Below are positions 15,896-25,837 of a stretch of DNA of 64,000 bases, one piece after another; within the stretch, counting starts at the first letter, position 1, and each line of letters begins with the position of its first letter. The stretch comes from Alicyclobacillus sp. ALC3 (lineage in GTDB: Bacteria; Bacillota; Bacilli; Alicyclobacillales; Alicyclobacillaceae). The notes below the pieces were generated by a model, which was given only the letters and a program-made list of their open reading frames with translations, was not told where the DNA came from and ran no database searches. The position numbers and the translations under genes are program-made. The DNA lies in NCBI RefSeq assembly GCF_028751195.1, contig NZ_CP066784.1:682001-746000 (forward strand). Reading direction: 5' to 3'.

Positions 15896-18800
15896 TCAGG
15901 CCGGACTCACGCGGTGCACAAGGTCCTCTGCCCCAAAACTCACCATCGCACCGACGATTGGCATGTGAATCCAAGCTCCAATGACAGGCCTGCCTGTTGC
16001 CCGCGCTATCGCTTCGCTGTAGACGCTCAACTGAGGCAGGTACGACCGCGCCTTATCGATCCACTGGCTTTCGGGACCTGGGAACGTCTTATGGTCGATG
16101 AGCACATACCCGTCCGGTGTCTCAAGCACAAGGTCAGCCCAGCCGCTCGCCGTTTGCAAACCGCGACGCAAGTGTATCGGCCACTCCCGGTGTACGGCTG
16201 TCACGGATGGGTAGCGGTTGCGAATGAACGCTGCCAACCGGTCCCCCGCCTCTACCACGGACTCTGGCGACACCGCTGTCACACGGTAGCGCTGAAGAAT
16301 CGCTGCCGCTTGCCCGATTCGCGCGTCACGAGCCCGTGCGATATTGTCGGCAGCAAGGAACGCGTGGACGGCGTCACCGAGGTCGGCCATTGCGATGCGG
16401 CCGGTGAGGGAAATGCGCTGTCCAAGTGATAATACCTCGGTGTCAGCCGCCGTGGATGACAAGCCGCCGCCGGAACCCGAAACGTCGGCCACCGCTCCCG
16501 CCTTGCTCGGTTGAAAGTGCGCAGGCAAAAATACATCAGCTACGTGTTCCGGCTCCCGCGCCAGATAGACTGCGGTCGGGATGCCCACTTCAGTGGTGCC
16601 TGTCGATCCGGATTCGTCCATCTGCTCTGGCTCAGCTAAGTCCATCAGACGCACACGGCAGCGGTAGTCAGCGTCTCCTGCCCGGATAACTCCGTAACCA
16701 GACTCGTCTGCTCCGCCCGGCAGCATGACCTGGCGGTGGCCTGCCCTGTCTGTCAGCTCTTGTAGCCAAGACGTGTGCTGGTTGTCTCGCGTCGCCAGGA
16801 TGAGGTAGTCTCTGGCCCTCGTTAGGCCGACGTAGAGAACGCGGATGTTCTCCGCCTCTGCGCGCTGTTCGATGTCCGCCAGCTCCGGCATGCCTTGCAC
16901 GGCCGTATCGAGACCGACCTTCGTTCTCTGCAGACCGTACGGCCAGGGCCAGTAAAAGAGGGTACGGTTTTCGAGAGGGCGTAGCGGATTAAACGCATCG
17001 TCGTGTTCGGGCATCGCCAGGACCCGGTTGAACACAGGCGGGATGGAACCCCCTCTGCTCCCGTTGTTCAGATCCGTCAGGATGACAACTGGCCATTCCA
17101 AGCCCTTCGCCCGGTGATATGTGGAGATGCGCACAGCTCCGTCGTCATCGCTGTCCGGGACCTTGTCGACATCGACGTTTCCCGCTGCCTCCCGGAAGTG
17201 CAACACAAGCCCACTCTGCGTCGCGGCCAAACCGCTCCGTTGGCAGAGGTCCTCATAGGCACGGGCCATGCCGCGGACGGCCTCGACGTTTTGCATCCGC
17301 TGTTCTCCGCCCCAGGCGGCGACGAGTTCGTGCACCTTTGCGGCACGGATGGCCGTGTCAAACGCCTCGGTCGGGCTCATATGCCTAACCCGCTTTCGCG
17401 CGGCAGAGAGCGCACTAACCCGCTCATTGTCAGCGAAGGCGTCGACCGGGTGATCCGGATCCGACTCGAACCACGTGGTGAGCCAACTGCCAGGAGCCGC
17501 GTTAGCACTCGTCAAGTGAATGAGCTCCGCCAGAGCCAGCGTGTCGCGGTCATCCACCAAATACCGATACGCAGCTTGGGCTACCAGCGCCTCAGGCGTG
17601 GTCAGGAGGCCGGCTCGAGCGAGTGACGAGCGAACGCCGCGCTTCGCCAGTTCGTCGGCGATGTCTTGGCAGTGCTGATTGCTCCTACAGAGGACTGCGA
17701 CATCCCCCGCTCGGATGGGCCTCAGTTGCTTCGTCTGCTTATCCTCGACGAGGTATTCTTCGGGCCGATTGAGCAAGTTGCACACACCGATAGCGATGCT
17801 TGCCACATCGTGGTCGGCGTTCTTGGCGTCCGGCGTGTACCACGCCTCAATCGACACCGCCTGCTCCGTGTGCTCCGGACGGATGGCATCCAACCGGACA
17901 CGTTCCGCTGGCAAGCCCATCCGGCCAAATGCGCCGACAACCGCGTCGTTGACGAAGTCGACGAGTGACGGTCGGGATCGGCGGGATGTGGACAACACTT
18001 CAATGTCGGACGGTGACAAGGTGTCCATCACGGCGGTCATCAGCTTCGGGTCTGTGTCTCGGAAGCCGAAAATGGCCTGCTTCACGTCGCCAACCCAGGT
18101 TGATCCGTTCGCAATGGCGAGCAGTCGTGTCACCAACGCGAGTTGCAGCGGACTGCAGTCCTGGAACTCGTCGATAAAGACATGCGAGATTCTGTCGCGA
18201 AGTGCATCCGTAAAGTCCGGATTGGCCAACAGCTTCAAGGCCAGCGCCTCTTGGTCGGTGAAGTCCAGCACGCCCCGTTTGGCCTTTTCCATCTGGTAGC
18301 GATCCATCGCGTCGGCGGCACAATCAAACACGGCGTCAATCGTCGTTCGGATATCGTCACGAAGCCCTGGGTGTCGATCGTGTAGACTCGCAACTGCCAA
18401 GAGCTCAGAGAAGGCGTCCTCGCTCTTCTTCGCTGGCTTTAGCTTGCTGAGTTTTGCCCAATCTCCCCACGTGGGTGCTCCCTGACGCCGCCATGTGCGC
18501 AGTATCTGGTCAACGTCATCGAGTGCCTTCTGGGTTGTCTTCGTCGTGTCGGTCTCCGGCACCGCAGCACGAATGTTTTCCACGGCGTGTTTGAGCCGCT
18601 CCGTCAAAGCTGGGCCGTTGGCAAGGCTCGGTGGCAGGATGGCGCTCAACTTTTGCCAAGAATAATCCGCCGCTTGGCGCACCGCGTCGGAAGCGAGGTT
18701 GTTCTTGCGCGCTTGGTCGACGATGTTTCGCACCACACCGTCCCACACGTCGTCCAGCCCCATGCGCGTAAAGACGGCTTGATACAGGCTCCCGTACTGC

Positions 18801-19156
18801 TCGAGCACGTCTGCCACCACGGTTTGAAAGACCGCCTTCGCGTCTTCCTCCGGCAGGATGGTCTGCGCGGGCGAAAGGCCGAGCTCAAGGGCAAACTCTC
18901 GCACCAGACGGCCAAAGACGCTGTTCATCGTGCCGACGTAGCCGTCCGTGATACGTGCGGCTGAGTCGTGACGGCCCTCTGCAATCAGCCGCTGCCGCAC
19001 GCGTTCCAACAGTTCGTCGGCCGCCTTGTTCGTGAACGTGGTGGCCATGATTTGGTCAGCCGGTACACCTTCTGCGACGACGTCCGCGATGGCTTTCGAG
19101 AGCCTCCACGTCTTGCCGGCACCCGCCCCGGCGCTAATCACTTTGACGTTGTTCAT
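15896..19156 (-). CDS. AddA-like UvrD helicase with C-terminal RecB-type nuclease domain
   Basis: 1086 residues. SF1A helicase: Walker A SAGAGAGKT at residues 8-16, TTFTNKAADELLERV (motif Ia), FIDEFQDCSPLQ (motif II), GDVKQAIFGFR (motif III), TYHRAKGLEWPVV (motif V) and VLYVGLTRARDYLILA (motif VI). The C-terminus has a PD-(D/E)XK nuclease core (WADLVLETPDGYVLIDHKT, near residue 1030). This is the layout of AddA, the motor-nuclease subunit that resects double-strand breaks. It starts 1 nt after the AddB-like gene, so the two form one unit. It is diverged from housekeeping AddA; a second, accessory AddAB-like complex is my reading. Confidence 0.75.
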   Translation of the reverse strand: MNNVKVISAGAGAGKTWRLSKAIADVVAEGVPADQIMATTFTNKAADELLERVRQRLIAEGRHDSAARITDGYVGTMNSVFGRLVREFALELGLSPAQTILPEEDAKAVFQTVVADVLEQYGSLYQAVFTRMGLDDVWDGVVRNIVDQARKNNLASDAVRQAADYSWQKLSAILPPSLANGPALTERLKHAVENIRAAVPETDTTKTTQKALDDVDQILRTWRRQGAPTWGDWAKLSKLKPAKKSEDAFSELLAVASLHDRHPGLRDDIRTTIDAVFDCAADAMDRYQMEKAKRGVLDFTDQEALALKLLANPDFTDALRDRISHVFIDEFQDCSPLQLALVTRLLAIANGSTWVGDVKQAIFGFRDTDPKLMTAVMDTLSPSDIEVLSTSRRSRPSLVDFVNDAVVGAFGRMGLPAERVRLDAIRPEHTEQAVSIEAWYTPDAKNADHDVASIAIGVCNLLNRPEEYLVEDKQTKQLRPIRAGDVAVLCRSNQHCQDIADELAKRGVRSSLARAGLLTTPEALVAQAAYRYLVDDRDTLALAELIHLTSANAAPGSWLTTWFESDPDHPVDAFADNERVSALSAARKRVRHMSPTEAFDTAIRAAKVHELVAAWGGEQRMQNVEAVRGMARAYEDLCQRSGLAATQSGLVLHFREAAGNVDVDKVPDSDDDGAVRISTYHRAKGLEWPVVILTDLNNGSRGGSIPPVFNRVLAMPEHDDAFNPLRPLENRTLFYWPWPYGLQRTKVGLDTAVQGMPELADIEQRAEAENIRVLYVGLTRARDYLILATRDNQHTSWLQELTDRAGHRQVMLPGGADESGYGVIRAGDADYRCRVRLMDLAEPEQMDESGSTGTTEVGIPTAVYLAREPEHVADVFLPAHFQPSKAGAVADVSGSGGGLSSTAADTEVLSLGQRISLTGRIAMADLGDAVHAFLAADNIARARDARIGQAAAILQRYRVTAVSPESVVEAGDRLAAFIRNRYPSVTAVHREWPIHLRRGLQTASGWADLVLETPDGYVLIDHKTFPGPESQWIDKARSYLPQLSVYSEAIARATGRPVIGAWIHMPIVGAMVSFGAEDLVHRVSPA

Positions 19157-21859
19157 CTACTTCGCCACCTCCGTCAGCCCGCAAATGGCCTGGTAGTCGC
19201 AGAAACGACACTTCGGTTTGACCAGCGCAGACGCGAGCGCCTCTGCTGTGTCAGCCGACACGATGCCCGTGGCCGTCAGTCGGCCTTCTGACAGCTCGGA
19301 CAGAACGCGATCGATCTCCTGTCGAATGAGCGCCAGCGACTCGCCCTGGGACGGACCGCTCACTTGCGCGTTACGTGGCATATTGGGATGTTGGCGCGCT
19401 AACACGGTGCCGTCTGTGAGCAGGAAGTAGAACCCTGGCAGCTCTTCCGCGCGACCTTCCGCGACCAGCCACAGGTACACCGTGAGCTGAACAGACAGAC
19501 GCCCGAGCAGTTCGCGGTAGTAGTTCTTGCCCCATGACCACTTGAGGTCGATCACGACGGGCTCCCCACCCTGCGCCTCACCGACGAGGTCCAGGCGCCC
19601 TTCGATGTCTACGCCCTCCCCCCAGTTTTGGACGAGGGTCGCTTCTGTTTTCTTCAATTCGATCCCGGTCTCGGCCAGCAACTCAAACAACTGCTCAATC
19701 GACGCGACAAACCTTGTCTTGGCGTCCCGCCGAAGTTTGGCGTTCTTGGGTTCGAGCAACACGGCGGCGGTGGTGGGCACAAGTTCATCGAACAGTTCCC
19801 CGGCTCGCACCCGGGCTACCTCACTCGACCAGGTCATCGATTCCTGCAACATGACGCTCAGCACTTCGTGCATCAGGGTCCCGAGCGTTTGGTTGTTACT
19901 CGGCAGAGACGCCACGTTCCCGGAGCGGACTTTGCCGGCGTAGTGCAAGCCCCACGCCAGCGAGCAACCGAGCAGCGTGTCAAGGCTAGAGGCGGATTCT
20001 TTCTCGCGCAAGGCAATCCCTGCCGGCACCTGCCAGTCGCGGATTGGACCAGGCAGGGCAGCCGGTGTTTGCGTCACTCGCCGGATTTCTGCCCCGGCAA
20101 GACGGACGGTCTCGGAGCGGCGCAGGTCCGACGCGTCGTAGGTGATAGCGGCTTCGCCAAGCCCCTGTTCGTCTGTGCAAAGCACCTGCTTGACCTCGCT
20201 CCAGAGCGGGTGGTCTGTGGTCGCTTCCCCTGCTACCCGTTTCGGGGCAACAAAGATGATGCGTTTGCCTGCGAAGTGAGCGACTCGCCGCCACGCGGCA
20301 GCTTGTCGCCGTGACGCCAGCGTGTGGTCAGGGACTTCGACACCTCGATCACGCAGCCACATCCGCTCAGCGGATGTCCACGTCCTGGTCGCCGGACCTT
20401 GCTTCGAATCGTGGAACCCCCACCAGACAACCGCGTCCGCGGGTGCCCACAACTGCCCGGGGTGCTCAACGACGCCCCACGGCGCTGCCTCTTCGCGAAT
20501 CTCTGAGATGACAACGCCCCCGCCCGACACCGCATCGAGGATGCGCTGCAACTGCAGGCGGGACACGGTGGTCGTACCGAGGGCATCGGCGACGTCGGCA
20601 ACTTCTGCCGCTTGCCGAGCTGCTTCCAACAACATGCCGTCATCGTCACGGTTTGCGGCGAGGCCGTGTGCCCAGACAGCGACCTGGCTGCAAATTCGTC
20701 GAAGTTCGTCAACCGGAATGCCACTGTCGGGATGGAACCGACGGTGGTCAATCCACTCACTGATTCGCTTGTCGAGCTTTGCCCGTTCACTTGCCTGTTG
20801 CTCTTGCGACAGCCCTTCTTCGGCCCAGCGCTCTGTCGATCTGCGGTAAGCAGTCTCGAGCGCCTCTGCCCATTGTCGCCCGCCAATGCCGGGTGCATTG
20901 GAAATTGCGCGAGACAGCTCATGCCGGACTCGCCTTGGAACGGGAGAGTCTTCAAGCGACAGGAACTGCAGCATCGCTTCAATGCGGACTGGCTCCCAGT
21001 ACGTTTCAATGGCCAAGGGCAAGACTTGCAACACCTCGCGCCAACGAGATGGCTTTTCAACCCCTGGGCTTGGCAGTCCGCGTTGATGGAGTACCTCCCC
21101 GAGCGTGAGGCTGCCGTCGCCGCGAATGAGAACCGTGTTCTCTTCCATCCCCTTCGTGCCAAGCCACGTGGCCACAAAGTCCGCCGCTTCCCACTCGTTT
21201 TCCGCCCGCACCATCATCACACTGCTATCCCCTGATGCCAGTGCCGGCTCCCCGCCAGTCTGCGCACGCTGAAGATGGCCCAAGTCGCCCTCGGCCTCTA
21301 GCTCGCTGGACTCGCTCCACTTAAGACGCACACCGCACTTGCAGAGTTCAGCGACAAGGTCCCGCTGCCACGCCTCCCACAGCGCATCGTTCTGGTCGAG
21401 GAGTGTTATTTGATCGATTTCCACGTGCGCTGGCTCACGCAACCGCTGCAGCACTGCCCGCATTCGGTCAGCAAAACCCGGCGTCCGGTTTGTATGGCTC
21501 GCTTCCAAAGCAGTAAGCGCCTCAAGCCAGCGCCCGCCCCCCATGTGCACCGGCGCATCCCAGCCGGCAAGAACCAGTTCATCCCTGCGTCGCAGCAACT
21601 CCTTCGCCGTGTTCCAGGGGTCGACTCGGAAAGACTCCGCGAACGGGAGACTTGTATAACCACTACTCTGAATGAGCCTCACCCATTCCGCGACACGCCG
21701 CGCCTCGGAGACCGGGGGTGCCGTCAACCCCAGGATCGTCTCGAGGACTCCGACGAGACCCCGAAAACCGGTCACGACCCGTCCAACCGCAGCATCTGCC
21801 TCGCCCATCGCGTCGGGATAGGCTGCGCCATCCAACCAACTTCCCAGTAGAACCTCCAT
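19157..21859 (-). CDS. AddB-like PD-(D/E)XK nuclease subunit
   Basis: 900 residues from the ATG at 21859, which has GTGAGGG 5 nt upstream (the frame is open to 21928). The N-terminal two thirds resemble an inactivated helicase scaffold as in AddB. The C-terminus holds a RecB-type nuclease domain: SASSLDTLLGCSLAWGLHYA, DLVGEAQGGEPVVIDLKWSW (catalytic Asp and Lys) and a Cys-rich end CRFCDYQAICGL. In AddB such cysteines bind a 4Fe-4S cluster that pins the nuclease domain. It abuts the AddA-like gene. Confidence 0.7.
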   Translation of the reverse strand: MEVLLGSWLDGAAYPDAMGEADAAVGRVVTGFRGLVGVLETILGLTAPPVSEARRVAEWVRLIQSSGYTSLPFAESFRVDPWNTAKELLRRRDELVLAGWDAPVHMGGGRWLEALTALEASHTNRTPGFADRMRAVLQRLREPAHVEIDQITLLDQNDALWEAWQRDLVAELCKCGVRLKWSESSELEAEGDLGHLQRAQTGGEPALASGDSSVMMVRAENEWEAADFVATWLGTKGMEENTVLIRGDGSLTLGEVLHQRGLPSPGVEKPSRWREVLQVLPLAIETYWEPVRIEAMLQFLSLEDSPVPRRVRHELSRAISNAPGIGGRQWAEALETAYRRSTERWAEEGLSQEQQASERAKLDKRISEWIDHRRFHPDSGIPVDELRRICSQVAVWAHGLAANRDDDGMLLEAARQAAEVADVADALGTTTVSRLQLQRILDAVSGGGVVISEIREEAAPWGVVEHPGQLWAPADAVVWWGFHDSKQGPATRTWTSAERMWLRDRGVEVPDHTLASRRQAAAWRRVAHFAGKRIIFVAPKRVAGEATTDHPLWSEVKQVLCTDEQGLGEAAITYDASDLRRSETVRLAGAEIRRVTQTPAALPGPIRDWQVPAGIALREKESASSLDTLLGCSLAWGLHYAGKVRSGNVASLPSNNQTLGTLMHEVLSVMLQESMTWSSEVARVRAGELFDELVPTTAAVLLEPKNAKLRRDAKTRFVASIEQLFELLAETGIELKKTEATLVQNWGEGVDIEGRLDLVGEAQGGEPVVIDLKWSWGKNYYRELLGRLSVQLTVYLWLVAEGRAEELPGFYFLLTDGTVLARQHPNMPRNAQVSGPSQGESLALIRQEIDRVLSELSEGRLTATGIVSADTAEALASALVKPKCRFCDYQAICGLTEVAK

Positions 21860-21948
21860 AATAACCCTCACCCCCAAACACCTCACGATTTCAACGCGTG
21901 ACGGGCACAAAACGACATCTCGGGACATCTGCCCACAGGATAATTGTA

Positions 21949-21984
21949 CCCCCTGTCAGGGGGTGTCACGGGAACGTGTGTTTG
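21949..21984. promoter_or_regulatory. palindrome and LexA-box-like element before the AddB-like gene
   Basis: A perfect 15-bp palindrome CCCCCTGTCAGGGGG (21949-21963) sits, on the minus strand, just upstream of a TACAAT -10 candidate and after a GTGACA. Next to it GAAC-GTGT-GTTT (21972-21983) fits the SOS-box pattern. Together they look like a regulated promoter for the AddB/AddA-like pair. Confidence 0.45.
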
Positions 21985-22036
21985 GAAGGAATGGGTACCG
22001 GCTTCTCCAACCCACCCACCCTGTGAAAAGCAACGA

Positions 22037-24805
22037 TTAAATCAAAATGTCATCAAGTCTACTGCAAATCCGATTCCGCTCTTCACTTCCGGTCGTTGGC
22101 AGTCGCAAGAGCGGGAGACCGTACGCTGCGAAAATCCTATCCTTCATGTGGTCTCTTTCCAGCTGCTTGGGATTGTTCTCATGGTACGTGAAGCCATCAA
22201 CTTCAATGGCCAGAACCGGAGCCCTATCCATCTTGTGATAGACAAGAAAATCCACCGACGCACCGTTTTGTATATATTGCCTCTCATTCGCATTCAGTTT
22301 GTTCAGGTCTCGAAAGAGGTTACGAATAAACACTTGCTCCCGAAATGACAATCCGCTATAACGCTGTTCATGCAGAATGTCTTGCATGAGGGCACGTATG
22401 ATATTTTCGGTGTCGTACTTCGACTTCTTCGTCACCCTGCGCCTGAGCTCTGCCAACTTGTGTGAGTAGTCCTTGTAAAGTAAGTCGAATACCGAGACCG
22501 TCGCGCTCTCGATGATGTTTTCATCCAGAGTGTTATATTCCATGTAACGCAGGAGGTCGCCGACCTCGCTTTGCGTGTCCCGAAACATTGAGTGGTCTGT
22601 AACAAGGATGAGCCTTTCCTTCGCTCGCGACACGGCAACATTGATCATGTGCGGGTCGTTGACAAACTGCATTCCCCTTTGGCCAGCCACCGAACTATCC
22701 AGTACAGTTGACAAAATCATGACCCGCTTCTCGCGTCCTTGGTATTTGTGGATTGTATCTTTCTCAATCTCACTCGACAGTTGACCTGACGCCCTTTCCA
22801 CCTGTTTGCGATACGGCGTCGTAAACCCGATGTCGTTGTAATCTAGATTGGCAGTGTGGGTACCTGCGAGCACCTCATTTTCGATCACGTCAATTTCACG
22901 TTGATTGAAACGTCCCTTACTTCCATGGCTTAGCCGACTCATGTGGTTCCCCTCTGCAGTTCGGTAGATAAGCAGAGGCGTGTCTCCCTCGGTTTCATTC
23001 TCAAACGGTATGAGTTTGCCATCATAGTACTTCTGATTGCAAAACCCGATGATTTTCGGGTGACACCGATAGTGTTCTCTAAGTAGCACACGCGGCAACG
23101 CTGCGCCATACAAACTCAACATGGAGGACAAAATATTGTGCTCGAAGTAATCATAGGGAGTCCCTACGATTCCAACAGGGCAGGAAATTTTGTCTCGGAT
23201 CTTCATATCTATGATCTGGGGTAGTTGCTTCGTGTCACCCACAATAACGGCATTTTGAGCACAGGACAAAGCCAGCGCAGCCGTCACCAAATCGACCTGT
23301 GACGACTCGTCAATAATGACATAGTCAAACAGGAAGTTGTCAGGTATACAGTTGCGCAAGGAATGGGTCGTGCTGAGCACAATAGGATACGTCTTGACGA
23401 ATTTCTCAAATCGTCGCTTGTAGTTCATCGACCTGAAGTCGGTGGGAGCAGGCCCACTATATTTCGCGTACAGCCGATGTCGAAATAACTTCTTTGATTT
23501 GTTTTGGTGTTGGTCTGGCAGCGATACCAAAGCCGCCTCGCTTAACTTACTGTCCAGTGATGAAATTTTCCGTTCAAGTTGTTCTATCTTTAGCCGATAA
23601 TAGGTCTTCTGGATGAGTAGCAAGGAGTCTGGGTTCTGGGCCAGACGCCTGAAGTTACAAAATCCGTAGCGAAGGACGTACATAAGACGCCTCAGGAAAG
23701 GCATCTTTCCGTTGTCAACCGAGACCCGGATATCCGCTAGTAGTGAAAGTAGTTTCTCTGGAGTTGTACGTTGCAACGCTGGGGTGAGCAAATCATCCAC
23801 ATTGCCGCCCTTGTAAAACGTCTCAAAGTGCTCCTGCTCCAGCTTATAGACCGACACTTCATGCTGGAGCGCCGCTCTCTCACGTTCCAGTGTCATTCGA
23901 CGTTCGATCCGCCGATTGAGTTCAACCAACTCTGCTCTCAGGACATCCCGTTCGTCTTCCAACACTTCCCAACCGTCAACATCTGCTTTTGGAGGGCTTT
24001 CGAAGAAGCGTTTGCGATTCGCAGCATTCCCCAGTGCAGCCACCAGAAAGTCGTACCCTTCAGAACTAAGCTTATCAAGCACGTTCTCAACCGCTGCATT
24101 GTTGCTGGATACCACGGCAACCGTCTTGTCGCCGAGTATGAGGTTGCACAGGATGTTCAGAATCGCTTGTGTCTTACCGGTCCCGGGCGGACCCTCAATA
24201 ACGGAAATCCTACTGTGAAGGGCATTTTGGAGTGCTTCGCGTTGGCTCTGGTTAAACTTGAACGGGAATATAATATCGGCCGGTAGCTGTTCCTCCACGC
24301 TCGCGCGGACATCAGTTCCGTTTAGGTAAGCGGCAAGAACGCTCCGCGGGCTTACAAACAGCTTGAGTCTTTCAAACTGTTGCCCAAGAAATGTATCAGC
24401 TCCCGCTCCTCCGTCCGACACTGAGGCATGTCTTGCAATGTCGGCCCAGTGTTGAAGAACCTGGTCTGCCTCTGGCGAGTTAGTACCACTTCGTTCGATA
24501 CGAATGGCCCGCGCATCGTAAACTCCTCCGCTTCCACGGTCCGACAGCAGTCGCACCCGTTCCCCGAAATCAACGACCCTTTGAATTCCCGCAATCGGCA
24601 TATCGCAGTGATAGACGACTTGATTGTCTGCCACATCGAGAACACCGCGACTCTCAAAGACCTCAACATCGCGGACAGGATACCTATACTCTTTGGGTGA
24701 ATCGAGGAAGGTGACGGAGACGGTCTGCCCTCTAACCTGGTAGTCGCGAACCTGAGTGGTTTTATCTTTGCCCTTCAAGAGGATCAGATACTTGGTTTCG
24801 TCCAT
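22037..24805 (-). CDS. SF1 (Dna2/Upf1-like) helicase with C-terminal DUF2726 nuclease-like domain
   Basis: 922 residues. An N-terminal region of about 180 residues is unlike anything I know. SF1B helicase motifs follow: Walker A GPPGTGKT at 205-212, STTHSLRNCIPD and DYVIIDESSQVD at about 480-505, VGDTKQLPQ, LREHYRCHPKIIGFCN, and NVAVSRAKERLILVTD near 720. A coiled-coil-rich insertion lies at about 280-430. The last 100 residues (FREQVFIRNL, ASVDFLVYHK, PVLAIEVDGFTYHE) match DUF2726/DUF559, a PD-(D/E)XK/Vsr-like nuclease fold. Such fusions are common in phage-defence islands. The NERD gene lies 57 nt upstream. Confidence 0.75.
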   Translation of the reverse strand: MDETKYLILLKGKDKTTQVRDYQVRGQTVSVTFLDSPKEYRYPVRDVEVFESRGVLDVADNQVVYHCDMPIAGIQRVVDFGERVRLLSDRGSGGVYDARAIRIERSGTNSPEADQVLQHWADIARHASVSDGGAGADTFLGQQFERLKLFVSPRSVLAAYLNGTDVRASVEEQLPADIIFPFKFNQSQREALQNALHSRISVIEGPPGTGKTQAILNILCNLILGDKTVAVVSSNNAAVENVLDKLSSEGYDFLVAALGNAANRKRFFESPPKADVDGWEVLEDERDVLRAELVELNRRIERRMTLERERAALQHEVSVYKLEQEHFETFYKGGNVDDLLTPALQRTTPEKLLSLLADIRVSVDNGKMPFLRRLMYVLRYGFCNFRRLAQNPDSLLLIQKTYYRLKIEQLERKISSLDSKLSEAALVSLPDQHQNKSKKLFRHRLYAKYSGPAPTDFRSMNYKRRFEKFVKTYPIVLSTTHSLRNCIPDNFLFDYVIIDESSQVDLVTAALALSCAQNAVIVGDTKQLPQIIDMKIRDKISCPVGIVGTPYDYFEHNILSSMLSLYGAALPRVLLREHYRCHPKIIGFCNQKYYDGKLIPFENETEGDTPLLIYRTAEGNHMSRLSHGSKGRFNQREIDVIENEVLAGTHTANLDYNDIGFTTPYRKQVERASGQLSSEIEKDTIHKYQGREKRVMILSTVLDSSVAGQRGMQFVNDPHMINVAVSRAKERLILVTDHSMFRDTQSEVGDLLRYMEYNTLDENIIESATVSVFDLLYKDYSHKLAELRRRVTKKSKYDTENIIRALMQDILHEQRYSGLSFREQVFIRNLFRDLNKLNANERQYIQNGASVDFLVYHKMDRAPVLAIEVDGFTYHENNPKQLERDHMKDRIFAAYGLPLLRLPTTGSEERNRICSRLDDILI

Positions 24806-24862
24806 CAGATGCCCTTTCAGTTTCGGTTATGTGTAGAACAGACTCGCTGGATACTCACGTCG

Positions 24863-25837
24863 CTAGATTGGATTTACATAGTACGGTGAACTTGTCCCAC
24901 ACTCGGCACATTCCCGATAGAAGTTAAGCCCCTCTTTACGAAGACGTTCCTTGTGTCCGACTTGTCCACATCCGATCTTTATAGGGGTGTTGCCCTCACA
25001 GGCCGCACATTTGAAGTAATATCCATAGCGACCATGCTGAATGGATAGGTTCTCGCTGCCACAATTACGACATTGGTGTTTCACCAGACTAGCCTGGACA
25101 TCCGTCTGATTACCTGCGACCTTAAACCTGCCTGCATAGTCGAACTGCGCTGGCTTATGTAAGGCAATCAACTGGCCTCCGATGTCTCGTAACGTTTCCT
25201 CCGAGATTATCCGCGAGGCGTTTCCAAGAACGCCGAAGAAACCCGTTTTGTCGAATTGGCTGTCTATGGTCTTGGACAACATATCGGCCTTAATGACCTT
25301 TGACGTGTCAAGCTTCTCAGGTCTCTTAATTCGTGCATTTGAGGAAACAAGAACGTAGGAGTGAAAAACTGGAGATAGACGCATGCCGACTCTCGTTGGC
25401 ATGTCGATGGCTGCGAATGCCTCTTTAAGCACTTCAATATGGCGGTCGTTTTGCTCTAGAGGTGAAGCCATACCTTCATAGGCTCTACGATACTGGTTCC
25501 ACATCAGGAACTCCCCATCATCAGAGATCTTCACGCCTGCGTGGAAGTGTTTTGACTCAAGCACAAAAACGTTCAGCGTTCGGTGGATAATCAGGTGGTC
25601 AATCTGGGCCACTCTTCCTCCGACTTCGATCCGTAGGTCATGGATCACGGCCGTCTTATCCAACGCTCCATAGTGAAAGTTGATCAGGTACGCAGCCTCT
25701 TCCTCACCCTTTGCGCCCGCGCGCAACATGCGCAGCTCCCGTTCGATCCGCGGCTTCGTCTCTTCGTCTGAGCCCTCTCGCAATTTTTCAAGCTGTTCGA
25801 TGTATCGCAATTTGTCGTCCGCGTTCTTCAGAATCAT
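24863..25837 (-). CDS. NERD-domain protein with C-terminal zinc ribbons
   Basis: 324 residues. A short coiled coil (1-35) leads into a NERD (nuclease-related) domain: AGAKGEEEAAYLINFHYG, then GRVAQIDHLIIHRTLNVFVLES, then KHF. The E..D..ExK-like pattern matches PD-(D/E)XK nucleases. The C-terminus has two Cys-rich ribbons (CRNCGSENL..FKCAACEG and CG..ECAECGTSS), like topoisomerase-type zinc fingers that hold DNA. It directly precedes the helicase gene, so a nuclease/adaptor partner for that helicase is plausible. Confidence 0.75.
   Translation of the reverse strand: MILKNADDKLRYIEQLEKLREGSDEETKPRIERELRMLRAGAKGEEEAAYLINFHYGALDKTAVIHDLRIEVGGRVAQIDHLIIHRTLNVFVLESKHFHAGVKISDDGEFLMWNQYRRAYEGMASPLEQNDRHIEVLKEAFAAIDMPTRVGMRLSPVFHSYVLVSSNARIKRPEKLDTSKVIKADMLSKTIDSQFDKTGFFGVLGNASRIISEETLRDIGGQLIALHKPAQFDYAGRFKVAGNQTDVQASLVKHQCRNCGSENLSIQHGRYGYYFKCAACEGNTPIKIGCGQVGHKERLRKEGLNFYRECAECGTSSPYYVNPI

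Noticed and set aside
17003-21235. Several 200-300 codon ORFs within the AddA/AddB-like genes
   Set aside because: Shadow frames of two well-supported nuclease/helicase genes; no SD or family match.
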